In this document: positions 1 to 5,489 of the stretch, in pieces
Position numbering within the stretch: the stretch's first letter is position 1
How the letters are laid out: each line of letters starts with the position of its first letter
NCBI GenBank assembly: GCA_014238345.1
Contig: JABABF010000048.1
Coordinates: 1 to 5,489 of the forward strand
Source: Gammaproteobacteria bacterium
GTDB taxonomy: Bacteria; Pseudomonadota; Gammaproteobacteria; JABABF01
Direction: 5' to 3'
DNA length: 5,489 bases
Translations under genes and position numbers: made by a program
Notes under the pieces: model-generated
What the model was told of the DNA's origin: nothing
Seen by the model: the letters and a program-made list of their open reading frames with translations, nothing else
The model's database searches: none

Positions 1-611
1 ACCAACTCTGACGGAGCCGCCAAGCTACTCGGCGACACCAGCCGCACTGAGGTGCCACTAAAACAGCTCAGCAGCTTGCACAGCGAGTGTACAGCGCGGC
101 CATGGAGCAAGTCTCCGACCAAAGTGATGCGCAACTGATCCAGGCTACGCCCTAGACGCCGCTGTTCGCGACTGATGGTGTAGAGATCAAGCAGTGCTTG
201 GCTCGGGTGTTCATTGCTACCATCACCAGCATTGATGACTGGCACTCGACTGGCCACAGCGAACTCCGCCGCTGAGCCGACATCAGGATGGCGCAGGGTG
301 ATGAGGTCGCTGTAGCCACTCATAACCCGCGCCATATCGTAGAGCGATTCACCCTTGGCAACCGAGGTGTGTTCAAAACCTGTGGTCTCGCGCACGGCGC
401 CGCCGAGCAAGTTAAAGGCACAGCCAAAGCTGATACGGGTACGAGTGCTAGGCTCGAAAAACATATTGCCGAGGATCGCCCCACGCAGTACATCGGTACA
501 GCGCTCGCGACGGGCATAGGGAACAAGACGATCAGCAACATCGAACAAGCACTCCACATCAGCGCGCTCGAACTGGTCGATAGAAAGGATATTGGTGCCG
601 CGAAAATCCAT
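1..611 (-). CDS. pyrB: Aspartate carbamoyltransferase catalytic chain, N-terminal 203 residues (partial)
   Basis: PyrB condenses carbamoyl phosphate with L-aspartate to give N-carbamoyl-aspartate, the committed step of de novo pyrimidine synthesis in the cytoplasm. The frame is open from ATG at 611 to the window edge. The carbamoyl-phosphate domain is clear: FFEPSTRTR (residues 51-59, the STRT phosphate loop), AKGES (85-89, the lysine matching the 80s-loop Lys84 of E. coli), LRHP (106-109) and NEHPSQALLDLY (133-144, His and Gln of the active site). LVGDL at 164-168 opens the aspartate domain, which is cut off soon after. The N-terminus FRGTNILSIDQFERADVE is that of the longer gammaproteobacterial PyrB type. 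ATG 611 is the only plausible start before an in-frame TAG near 650, although no good Shine-Dalgarno precedes it. It is divergent from the ATPase remnant. No pyrI can be seen because the 3' side lies outside the window. Confidence 0.95.
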   Translation of the reverse strand, partial: MDFRGTNILSIDQFERADVECLFDVADRLVPYARRERCTDVLRGAILGNMFFEPSTRTRISFGCAFNLLGGAVRETTGFEHTSVAKGESLYDMARVMSGYSDLITLRHPDVGSAAEFAVASRVPVINAGDGSNEHPSQALLDLYTISREQRRLGRSLDQLRITLVGDLLHGRAVHSLCKLLSCFSGTSVRLVSPSSLAAPSEL

Positions 612-676
612 GTCAAGGAGTATTGTAGGGGGTGCTGAACGGAGGGGCTAGCCCAGCCAACACTGCTCAGCTTAGC

Positions 677-682
677 TATACT
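677..682 (+). promoter_or_regulatory. Possible -10 box (TATACT) upstream of the ATPase remnant
   Basis: TATACT matches 5 of 6 bases of the sigma-70 -10 consensus and lies 51 bases before the GTG at 734, in the divergent spacer with pyrB. No convincing -35 element sits 16-18 bases upstream. The opposite strand reads TATAGC at 680-675, so the same A+T patch could instead serve pyrB. This is a weak call. Confidence 0.25.
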
Positions 683-733
683 ATTGTGTCATCGCCCACA
701 CACATGATGATCTAACAACTCGGGAGAAGCAAG

Positions 734-1063
734 GTGTCGGATAGCTCTAAAAAAAATAGAATTGAGTACATCGAAATAGCGAACTATAGGATGTTTCGTC
801 ATGCCGAGTTCAAAAACTTACAGTCCATGGCTGTTATCGTAGGAGTCAACGGATCTGGAAAATCAACTTTCTTCGACATATTCAGTTTTCTCAAAGAAGC
901 ATTAGCGCACGATGTCTCCACAGCAATCAGGAAGAGAGGGGGTTTTCAAGAGTTGGCCAGTAGAGATAGAGATCAGAACAGCCCCATTCGTATTAGTGTG
1001 AGTTTTCGAGAGAGTGGCGGCCGTTTAGCCACTTACGCACTAAAAAATTTCCTTCTGTTATAA
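734..1063 (+). pseudogene. AAA/ABC-type ATPase, truncated after the Walker A region
   Basis: This is the N-terminal piece of a P-loop ATPase of the AAA_15/AAA_21 (OLD/SMC-like) kind. The GTG start at 734 follows a good ribosome site, GGGAG at 722-726. Residues 10-30 (IEYIEIANYRMF then a short strand) are the usual beta-strand lead-in, and GVNGSGKST (37-45) is a complete Walker A loop. GGFQELASRDRD (69-80) and IRISVSFRE (85-93) fit the region after Walker A in this family. The frame stops at TAA 1061-1063 after 109 residues. Family members are, from memory, about 350-400 residues, so the ABC signature, Walker B and C-terminal part are missing. From about 1039 the neighbouring frame reads as DUF4276 protein, so the last few residues (KNFLLL) are probably out-of-frame junk past a deletion joint. 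The P-loop is intact but the product cannot hydrolyse ATP in the normal dimeric way. The segment is A+T rich compared with pyrB and sbcB. Confidence 0.85.
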
Positions 1064-1492
1064 AAAGCCAGGATTATAGTAAATCAGTCATTATTTTAGA
1101 TGAAGATAAAGCGGATTTCTAAAAAACTAAACAGCTCTATTAAAAATGCTTTCTTTCGAGAAAACAAGACTGCTGATGTGCTGGTAAAAATTGTATGTCA
1201 TGAGCTGGAATCATGGTATTTAGGATCCCAACAAGCATTGGGAAAAGCCTTCGGAGAAAAGCATGCAAAGAAGATTAGGAATAAGTCACAATATCGGGAT
1301 CCAGATAGCCACCCTCAACCCTCTGCAGATCTAGAAAGATTGATTCCACAATTTCAGAAGGTGGGTGGTGCCAGGGAGATCGCTCTCCATTTATCCGAAT
1401 TCTCCAGGGAAAATACCTCCAAGAGTTTTCAAACTTTTCTGGGCAGTATGGATTGTCTACTCGGCAAGCCTAAGCAAATAGTGTCAGGCTAG
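1039..1492 (+). pseudogene. DUF4276 family protein, 5'-truncated and frameshifted
   Basis: Most of this lies in one open frame from ATG 1100 to TAG 1490-1492 (130 residues). Counting from that ATG, DUF4276 motifs are VKIVCHELESWYLG (29-42), YRDPDSHPQPS (65-75), LIPQFQKVGGAR (81-92) and ENTSKSFQTFL (104-114). ATG 1100 is not a natural start: there is no ribosome site, and the preceding codon is TAG. In the other frame, 1045-1086 gives KFPSVIKSQDYSKS and 1087-1119 gives VIILDEDKADF, the acidic (V/I)xxD(E/Q)D strand expected just before this point in DUF4276. That frame hits TAA at 1120-1122. Dropping one base at about 1120 joins the two frames smoothly (DF then KKLNSS). The gene thus has one frameshift and lacks an estimated first 60-80 codons. 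Its biochemical role is not established. In intact relatives it sits next to an AAA ATPase, as its remnant does here. Confidence 0.8.
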
Positions 1493-1512
1493 CACAACAA
1501 AGTGATCCAGCA

Positions 1513-1689
1513 TCAGCGGCCAGATGGGCGACGGAGCGGTGTCTCAGTGGCGGCAGGGCTACGCCAATCGGAAGAGGGACTAGGTACCGCCTGTTCACCG
1601 AATCTATCCAAGGCGTAGGAAAAAGCTATGCTCGCAACAATGAGCACATACAAATAGTACAGAAAGCGCTTCTTATACATAACAGACAT
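1513..1689 (-). CDS. Possible small membrane or secreted protein (58 aa), unrecognised
   Basis: I do not recognise this ORF. It starts at ATG 1689 (a second in-frame ATG is codon 4) and ends at TGA 1515-1513. The N-terminus has a basic cluster KKR (6-8) followed by a hydrophobic run FLYYLYVLIVASIAFSYA (9-26), which looks like a signal anchor or uncleaved signal peptide. A polar tail rich in Pro, Ser and Arg follows (30-58). No convincing Shine-Dalgarno precedes either ATG (the upstream bases are TTCGCCCCAG). It lies alone in the gene-poor stretch after the DUF4276 remnant and faces it tail to tail, with 20 bases between. The membrane-like N-terminus is the only argument for coding, and chance remains a real possibility. 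Confidence 0.35.
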   Translation of the reverse strand: MSVMYKKRFLYYLYVLIVASIAFSYALDRFGEQAVPSPSSDWRSPAATETPLRRPSGR

Positions 1690-1992
1690 CTGGGGCGAAG
1701 TGAACTCTCACATTGCAACCGAGCTATACCCTAGGGAAAGCCAGATTTATTGGCCGCTCGGAGCAGACAGCAGGTCAAGAGCGCATAACAATCTGACGAT
1801 CCAATGTGAAACCTTGGCTATCTGACGGCTAGCGAGTAGGCGGAGTGTATTATTCAGACTGTCCCTAGCATAGAAATAGGCTCTACAGCACATCCTAACA
1901 CAACAGGCTGAAGAAACTAGGGAATGTCTTAATAATGCGCTCCACCGACTCTCCAGCTACTAAAGGTTGAAGATTTTACCTTGAATATTAGA
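1690..1992. other. Stretch without a recognised gene
   Basis: Stops are frequent in all plus frames. The longest minus frame is a 48-codon ORF (1893-1747) with no recognisable motif. There is a short palindrome CCCTAGGG at about 1728-1735. I see no tRNA, no repeat array and no insertion-sequence end. The region may be eroded accessory DNA or spacer. Confidence 0.5.
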
Positions 1993-2021
1993 TCAGTTGT
2001 CTGCTTCAAGTAGACAACTGA
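1993..2021 (+). terminator. Strong stem-loop, candidate intrinsic terminator
   Basis: TCAGTTGTCTGC (1993-2004) pairs with GTAGACAACTGA (2010-2021) around a TTCAA loop. This is 12 pairs, all Watson-Crick except one G-U in the RNA. Downstream on the plus strand is ACATACTTTTAC, a broken U-tract, so termination is plausible but not classical. It lies 40 bases before the TATAAT box at 2061 and could insulate that promoter from upstream reading. The near-perfect symmetry would also suit an operator or a structured RNA. Confidence 0.4.
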
Positions 2022-2036
2022 ACATACTTTTACGAG

Positions 2037-2066
2037 TCGGCAGAGAGGGGTGGCACCCGATATAAT
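2037..2066 (+). promoter_or_regulatory. Sigma-70 promoter for the DUF4177/TM2 pair
   Basis: A perfect -10 hexamer TATAAT lies at 2061-2066. With an 18-base spacer the -35 would be TCGGCA (2037-2042), matching TTGACA at 4 of 6 bases. Transcription would begin near 2073, leaving a leader of about 30 bases before ATG 2102. The -10 is convincing; the -35 is weak, so an activator may help. Confidence 0.5.
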
Positions 2067-2101
2067 AAGATGTAGCAACACTCCACGAGATTAGCCCTAT
2101 C

Positions 2102-2314
2102 ATGGCTTACCAAGAATACAAAGTGTTGCATGTTTGCGAAGGGGGGCTGGGGATAATTTTCTTAGGTGCATCGGGCATCCCCATCAAAAAAATGGAAATC
2201 GCCCTCAATCAAGAGGCCGCAGGCGGCTGGTCCGTCGTGTTTCAAGTCATTGAGCAAAAACGCTTTCTGCTGTTCTGGCAACGCGAGTCCGTGATTATCA
2301 CCTTGGGGCGCTAG
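2102..2314 (+). CDS. DUF4177 family small protein (70 aa)
   Basis: This is a small cytoplasmic-type protein of the DUF4177 family, whose biochemical role is unknown. The family pattern is clear over nearly the whole chain: MAYQEYKVLHV (first strand), GGLGIIFLGASGIPIKKME (14-32), and WSVVFQVIEQKRFLLFW (43-59) before a short ending strand VIITLGR. It is a complete domain of ordinary length with no signal peptide. The hydrophobic residues alternate as beta strands rather than form a membrane helix. ATG 2102 gives the family N-terminus. The ribosome site is poor (ACGAGA about 10 bases upstream). It follows the TATAAT promoter and precedes the TM2-like gene by 29 bases on the same strand, so the two are probably co-transcribed. 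Confidence 0.8.
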   Translation: MAYQEYKVLHVCEGGLGIIFLGASGIPIKKMEIALNQEAAGGWSVVFQVIEQKRFLLFWQRESVIITLGR

Positions 2315-2343
2315 CCAAGCGACATCAGCATAGTACCCCATAC

Positions 2344-2802
2344 ATGCTCAAACATAGCGTGAAACCCATGTGCTCCGCAGAGAGGACTCAAGCGGAAGAA
2401 GAGCGCATCCGCACACTGGTTAATGCCTTGCCAGATGCACAGAGACAACAGTTCTATCAGCAATCCCTAAAGCGACTCAAAGACCCAGACACCTACGCCA
2501 CTCTCAATTACATCATCGTTGCTGGATTACATCACTTCTACTTGGGGAAATGGCAGCGTGGCTTGTTTAATCTCACTGTTTTCGCTATTGGGTTGTCAAT
2601 TCTAACGATTGATGCATTCGGCATCTACATACCACTGATAGACCGACACCCCTTACTGCTCATATGGATCCGTTGGCAGCTAGGGCTGGGGCTACTAGCG
2701 GGAATTATCCTCCTCGAGCTGTATGCCCTGTTCAAGTCGCAGCACATTGTGCAGCAGTACAACAATCAGGTGATGAAGGAGCTGTATCGGGAGCTGAAGT
2801 GA
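2344..2802 (+). CDS. TM2-domain-like membrane protein (152 aa)
   Basis: This is an integral inner-membrane protein of unknown function. Residues 13-50 form a charged amphipathic helix region (ERTQAEEERIRTLVNALP and on to KRLKDPDTYA). Residues 61-77, GLHHFYLGKWQRGLFNL, carry the TM2 signature: a Gly, the HxFYLG turn, and a second helix beginning after the Gly at 73. Hydrophobic segments lie at about 52-68, 74-90 and 104-128. The tail (130-152) is polar with KSQHIVQQYNNQVMKEL. A Cys at position 10 does not form a lipobox. ATG 2344 gives the longest frame. ATG 2368, eight codons on, is equally possible, and neither has a clear Shine-Dalgarno. It ends convergently with sbcB, 100 bases away. Pairing with DUF4177 suggests a joint role, but the sequence does not say what. 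Confidence 0.75.
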   Translation: MLKHSVKPMCSAERTQAEEERIRTLVNALPDAQRQQFYQQSLKRLKDPDTYATLNYIIVAGLHHFYLGKWQRGLFNLTVFAIGLSILTIDAFGIYIPLIDRHPLLLIWIRWQLGLGLLAGIILLELYALFKSQHIVQQYNNQVMKELYRELK

Positions 2803-2806
2803 TGTG

Positions 2807-2823
2807 AGCTGTCGCCGACAGCT
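2807..2823. repeat. Short tight inverted repeat between convergent genes
   Basis: AGCTGTC (2807-2813) and GACAGCT (2817-2823) are perfect complements around a GCC loop, starting four bases after the TM2-like stop codon. The position suits a terminator for the DUF4177/TM2 transcript, but no T-run follows. Rho-dependent ending or a role in mRNA stability is equally possible. Confidence 0.35.
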
Positions 2824-2902
2824 GCGTCATGCCAAATCGTGTTCGTGGATAGCTGATGCTCGCAAAGACTCACTTCAAACATGTGGCCGAGCAATTTTTC
2901 GG

Positions 2903-4453
2903 CTACCCCCCAGCCAACAGGGCATCCGCATGCTCCTCCAATGCTGACAATACGCTCAGCTCCGCCTCCCCCAAGCCCTCTGCTCCGCGCAATACAGCCA
3001 GACACTCTAGATAATCCTCCATGACTAGCCTGGCACCCGCATCAGGGTTGATCAACCGGTTGTAGCAATGTGCCTCCCAACGCTCTAGTTCGGCGGCATT
3101 CAATGTCTGTGGATAGTTGCGTGCCCGATACCGAAAGAGCAGCTCCTGTAAGCGACGGTCGGCAAAACGCGGCGGGGCAGTAGCCAGACCAGCACCATCC
3201 AACTGCGGCACCAACGCCACTTGCTCTCTATCGCTGTCGGGGTAGAAGCCTTCGTATAGCTGGCTCTCGGGATCTGCCACCGTCTTGGCAGTATGCACCG
3301 AGCGCTCTGGCAAGCGCTCGGCCCAATCACTACAGGCCAGCAGGCGCTCGGCGCGCTCAAGACTAGCCGCTAGATCAATCTCCCAGCGCTTAGCTGCTGC
3401 TGTGTTCAGCAAGCCTAGCGGGGCGGTCAGCGGCGCGCGGTTGAATCGCAGTAGGCGCAGACCCGGTTTGCGCTGCGCTGACCCCGTTCCAATACCCTTA
3501 CCCCAAGCTCCAGCTCTACCCCCAGTAGCCACATCGGCGATGCCCTGAGCAAGCTCTCGCCCCACCCCACCAGCCATCACAGCTGACTCATTGTGGTGCA
3601 CCTCGCCATCACCATCGGTTGCCGACCCCGCACCACCCTCCCCCAGCAAAACTCCCGGATCATGTGCCAAGTCGAAGACCCAGACCGCCCGCTCACCATC
3701 TGCCGCCATAGCCAACGGCAGGATCACCCCTAGGCAGCAGTGCTGGTTACCGTAGCGGCGATCAATGTGTAGCAAGGGTTTCCTGTGTGCAGGATCTAAA
3801 TCCACTGCTACCACCTCTCGCTGCCGCCGCGCCAAGGCGTAATTGAACAGCTTCGGTTGGTGTTCTCGTAGCAAACGCATCAGCGCGAGCATCGTGCGCA
3901 CATCGGACAATGCCTCGTGAACTTCGTGCTCAATACCATTGGCCTGCGTCAACCGATCCTGCTGAAACAGTGGACGACCATCCTCACCGTCGGCCCACTG
4001 GATACCTTCTGGCCGTAGCGCCCGCGCCAAACGCAATGCATCTAGCGGATCCCAGCGACTATTGCCAGCTCGCCATTCCCAAGCGTAGGGGTCGTAAAAA
4101 TTGCGATAGAGTAGATGACGCGTCACCTCAAAATCAAAGCTGAAGCCATTGTAAGCAGCGGCGCAACTGCCAGCACGCGTCAGCTCACGCTCAATGGCTC
4201 TGGCAAATTCGCGCTCGGGCACACCGTCGCGTTGCATGCGTTGTGGCGTGATACCAGTGATCAGGCAGGACTCCGGCGACGGCAACACATCGGCTGCCGG
4301 ATGGCAGTACAGCACCAACGGCTCCCCCACTTCGCGTAGCGCGGCATCAGTGCGTAAACCAGCGAATTGCGATGGGCGATCGCACCGAGGATCAAGGCCA
4401 GTGGTCTCGTAGTCGTGCCAGTAAATGCTCTCAGGAGCGATGGTGGTACTCAA
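2903..4453 (-). CDS. sbcB: Exodeoxyribonuclease I
   Basis: ExoI degrades single-stranded DNA 3' to 5', releasing mononucleotides, and acts in recombination and mismatch repair. From TTG 4453 the product is 516 residues (E. coli about 475). The DEDDh exonuclease domain is complete: WHDYETTG gives Asp14 and Glu16, FSFDFEVTR gives Asp107, and VHEALSD gives His179 and Asp184. These sit within two positions of the E. coli residues Asp15, Glu17, Asp108, His181 and Asp186. Family blocks LITGITPQ, YRNFYDPYAWEW, NSRWD, ALRPEGIQW and TQANGIEH follow in order. The C-terminal helical domain is marked by QLYEGFYPDSDR and LLFRYRARNYPQTL. A glycine-rich stretch (about 270-331) replaces a shorter SH3-like segment and explains the extra length. 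The frame stays open back to GTG 4624, but those 57 codons look unlike ExoI. No ATG occurs before the first motif. It is divergent from the pilin gene. Confidence 0.93.
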   Translation of the reverse strand: MSTTIAPESIYWHDYETTGLDPRCDRPSQFAGLRTDAALREVGEPLVLYCHPAADVLPSPESCLITGITPQRMQRDGVPEREFARAIERELTRAGSCAAAYNGFSFDFEVTRHLLYRNFYDPYAWEWRAGNSRWDPLDALRLARALRPEGIQWADGEDGRPLFQQDRLTQANGIEHEVHEALSDVRTMLALMRLLREHQPKLFNYALARRQREVVAVDLDPAHRKPLLHIDRRYGNQHCCLGVILPLAMAADGERAVWVFDLAHDPGVLLGEGGAGSATDGDGEVHHNESAVMAGGVGRELAQGIADVATGGRAGAWGKGIGTGSAQRKPGLRLLRFNRAPLTAPLGLLNTAAAKRWEIDLAASLERAERLLACSDWAERLPERSVHTAKTVADPESQLYEGFYPDSDREQVALVPQLDGAGLATAPPRFADRRLQELLFRYRARNYPQTLNAAELERWEAHCYNRLINPDAGARLVMEDYLECLAVLRGAEGLGEAELSVLSALEEHADALLAGG

Positions 4454-4615
4454 GTATCCAAGCTCGATCGTGTCTTGATGTGGCGATGACTGAGTTCCTA
4501 TAGTAACAAGATGCGAGCAGACAGAAAGGCACACTGCCCGCCGAGCACTTATGCGGCTACCGCCCTGTAACCACGGCTCGATACTGACCGACTGCCATAG
4601 TGCTACGCTTTTAAT

Positions 4616-4645
4616 TTGACGCACAACACTGCCACAGCGGACAAT
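4616..4645 (+). promoter_or_regulatory. Possible promoter of the pseudopilin gene
   Basis: TTGACG (4616-4621, 5 of 6 to the -35 consensus) is followed after 18 bases by GACAAT (4640-4645, 4 of 6 to the -10). Transcription would start near 4652. That would leave ATG 4662 with almost no leader and would favour a pilin start at 4677 or 4692. The -10 is weak. Confidence 0.3.
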
Positions 4646-4661
4646 GGCCAGGACTCAGGGA

Positions 4662-5243
4662 ATGAGAACATCGCCAATGGAATGGCATCGTATGCACTAT
4701 CTGTGCCAGCTCCGCCACAGGACGAGTACTGACAACGGCTTCACACTGATCGAATCCATGCTGACACTGGCTCTGCTAGGGCTACTCGTTGCAGTGAGTG
4801 CTGGCAGCTTTGGTGCCCGCCTCGCACTGGCTCGAGCCAACGCCGTTGCCTATGTCATCTCCCAGCTGCTAGACGAGGCGCGAGAGGGGGCTATCCGACG
4901 CGATACCACAATCACCGTGTGTCCGGCGGACGACACTGGGGATTGCCTACGTAACGGCGGCTCACAGCTACTTGCATTTGCCGACCATAACGGTGACCAA
5001 CACCGCCAAACAACGGAACCGTTACTGCGCCGCTACCGACCAGCGAGCGGACACATTGCCGTGCGGGCGGCCTTCGGGGAGCGCTCGCTCAGACTGGGGG
5101 TCGACGGCTCGGCCACTGTCAATGGTAGCCTCTACTACTGTCCTGACAAGGTGGCGCCCGAGGGCATACGCCGCGTTGTGCTCGGTAGCGGCGGGCGTGT
5201 GCTACAGCTGGTGGCGGGGGATGGCGAGGTGTGTGGGGAGTGA
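4662..5243 (+). CDS. fimT: Type IV pilus minor pilin / pseudopilin, FimT/GspH family
   Basis: Pseudopilins are cleaved and N-methylated by the prepilin peptidase and join the tip complex of a type IV pilus or type II secretion pseudopilus. The class III signal is textbook: cleavage after Gly in NG|FTLIESMLTLALLGLLV, with Glu at mature position 5 and a hydrophobic helix of about 20 residues. The mature part has the FimT/GspH marks: a helix ending in DEAREGAIRRD, a TVCPADDTGDC strand-loop with two Cys, a VDGSATVNGSLYYCP strand, and a final strand RRVVLGSGGRVLQL with a Cys four residues from its Glu end. From ATG 4662 the protein has 193 residues with a 26-residue leader. I chose it because AGGA lies eight bases upstream (4650-4653). 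ATGs 4677 and 4692 are in frame, and 4692 would give a more usual 16-residue leader. FimT versus GspH cannot be settled here; no other pilin gene is in view. Confidence 0.85.
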   Translation: MRTSPMEWHRMHYLCQLRHRTSTDNGFTLIESMLTLALLGLLVAVSAGSFGARLALARANAVAYVISQLLDEAREGAIRRDTTITVCPADDTGDCLRNGGSQLLAFADHNGDQHRQTTEPLLRRYRPASGHIAVRAAFGERSLRLGVDGSATVNGSLYYCPDKVAPEGIRRVVLGSGGRVLQLVAGDGEVCGE

Positions 5244-5415
5244 ATGCACTTAGAGAGGCCAGTTCATCTCGAACAAGCTGGGGATCCTATGACCCGCAAA
5301 TTAAGGACGGAACACGCCCCCGACTCAGCTCGAGGGGTGCTCAGATCAATAAATCAGAACGAACAGACGGGCGCGATGTTTCACCCTACCCAATCCCTAT
5401 CATGTACTCGCAATA

Positions 5416-5444
5416 GTGTGCTGAACCCATCAATATCAGCGCAC
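5416..5444 (+). repeat. Imperfect stem-loop after the pilin gene
   Basis: GTGTGCTGA (5416-5424) can pair with TCAGCGCAC (5436-5444) around an 11-base loop, with one U-G pair in a plus-strand RNA. It overlaps the stop codon of the minus-strand gene at the right edge. It could mark transcript ends between two converging genes, but no U-tract is present on either strand. Confidence 0.3.
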
Positions 5445-5489
5445 CTCTACCACCTGCGCTGCCGCGATGCGCTCTCGCCAAGCTGCTGG
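5436..5489 (-). CDS. C-terminal 17 codons of an unidentified gene (partial)
   Basis: Read on the minus strand from the window edge, one frame gives PAAWRERIAAAQVVEVR and then TGA (5438-5436). The alternating hydrophobic ending AAAQVVEVR looks like a real protein terminus, and a gene here would converge with the pilin gene. One other frame is also open at the edge and stops only near 5390, so the choice rests on appearance alone. The product cannot be named from 17 residues. Confidence 0.35.
   Translation of the reverse strand, partial: PAAWRERIAAAQVVEVR

Noticed and set aside
288..638. A plus-strand open frame of 116 codons.
   Set aside because: It lies antisense inside pyrB, whose catalytic motifs are unmistakable.
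646..1493. GGCTAGC occurs at 646-652 and 1487-1493, flanking the A+T-rich cassette (a third copy at 1827-1833).
   Set aside because: A 7-base repeat around the common CTAG core, with no extension of the match on either side and a third copy elsewhere, is too weak to call target-site duplications or attachment sites.
1747..1893. A 48-codon minus-strand ORF starting at ATG 1893.
   Set aside because: No recognisable motif, no clear ribosome site apart from AGG touching the ATG, and no membrane or repeat pattern; easily due to chance.
2886..2903. GCCGA and TCGGC arms around the sbcB stop codon, as a possible sbcB terminator.
   Set aside because: Only five pairs, with no T-run after the stem in the minus-strand direction.
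3285..4412. Several plus-strand open frames and overlapping minus frames of 72-87 codons.
   Set aside because: All are shadows of sbcB, with basic or Pro/Arg-rich compositions typical of antisense G+C-rich coding sequence.
5231..5416. A 61-codon plus-strand frame after the pilin gene.
   Set aside because: It overlaps the pilin end out of frame, has no ribosome site, and its sequence is polar with no recognisable pattern. The 5244-5435 stretch otherwise shows no gene.

Overview
The window looks like chromosomal DNA from a gammaproteobacterium. The best taxonomic clues are a full-length exonuclease I (sbcB), a family found mainly in Gammaproteobacteria, a PyrB with the diagnostic FFEPSTRTR segment, and a FimT/GspH-type minor pilin. 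The housekeeping genes are moderately G+C rich: bases 3361-3420 hold 34 G/C of 60. A central stretch is clearly A+T rich: bases 1101-1160 hold 19 G/C of 60. That contrast suggests an acquired accessory segment.

Layout. On the minus strand, 1-611 is the N-terminal 203 residues of aspartate carbamoyltransferase (pyrB), running off the left edge. Divergent from it, 734-1492 (+) holds the wreck of a two-gene cassette. The first part is the N-terminal Walker A part of an AAA/ABC-type ATPase. An out-of-frame joint near 1041 connects it to the C-terminal two thirds of a DUF4276 protein, which carries a second frameshift at about 1120. Such ATPase-DUF4276 pairs are accessory genes of suspected defence type, but this copy is almost certainly dead. 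Bases 1493-2101 hold no recognised gene. They contain one plausible 58-residue membrane ORF on the minus strand (1513-1689), a strong 12-bp hairpin (1993-2021) and a consensus -10 box (2061-2066).

The promoter serves a likely two-gene unit on the plus strand: a DUF4177 protein (2102-2314) and a TM2-like membrane protein (2344-2802). Convergent with it is sbcB (4453-2903, minus), whose start is probably a TTG at 4453. Divergent from sbcB is a pseudopilin gene (4662-5243, plus). The right edge carries the last 17 codons of an unidentified minus-strand gene.

Function. The intact genes cover pyrimidine synthesis, 3'-5' ssDNA degradation (recombination and mismatch repair), a type IV pilus or secretion pseudopilin, and a small uncharacterised envelope-type gene pair. 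They do not form one pathway. The strongest unusual signal is the internally deleted ATPase-DUF4276 cassette. I see no convincing intact new system, no CRISPR array, no tRNA or rRNA, and no insertion-sequence ends.
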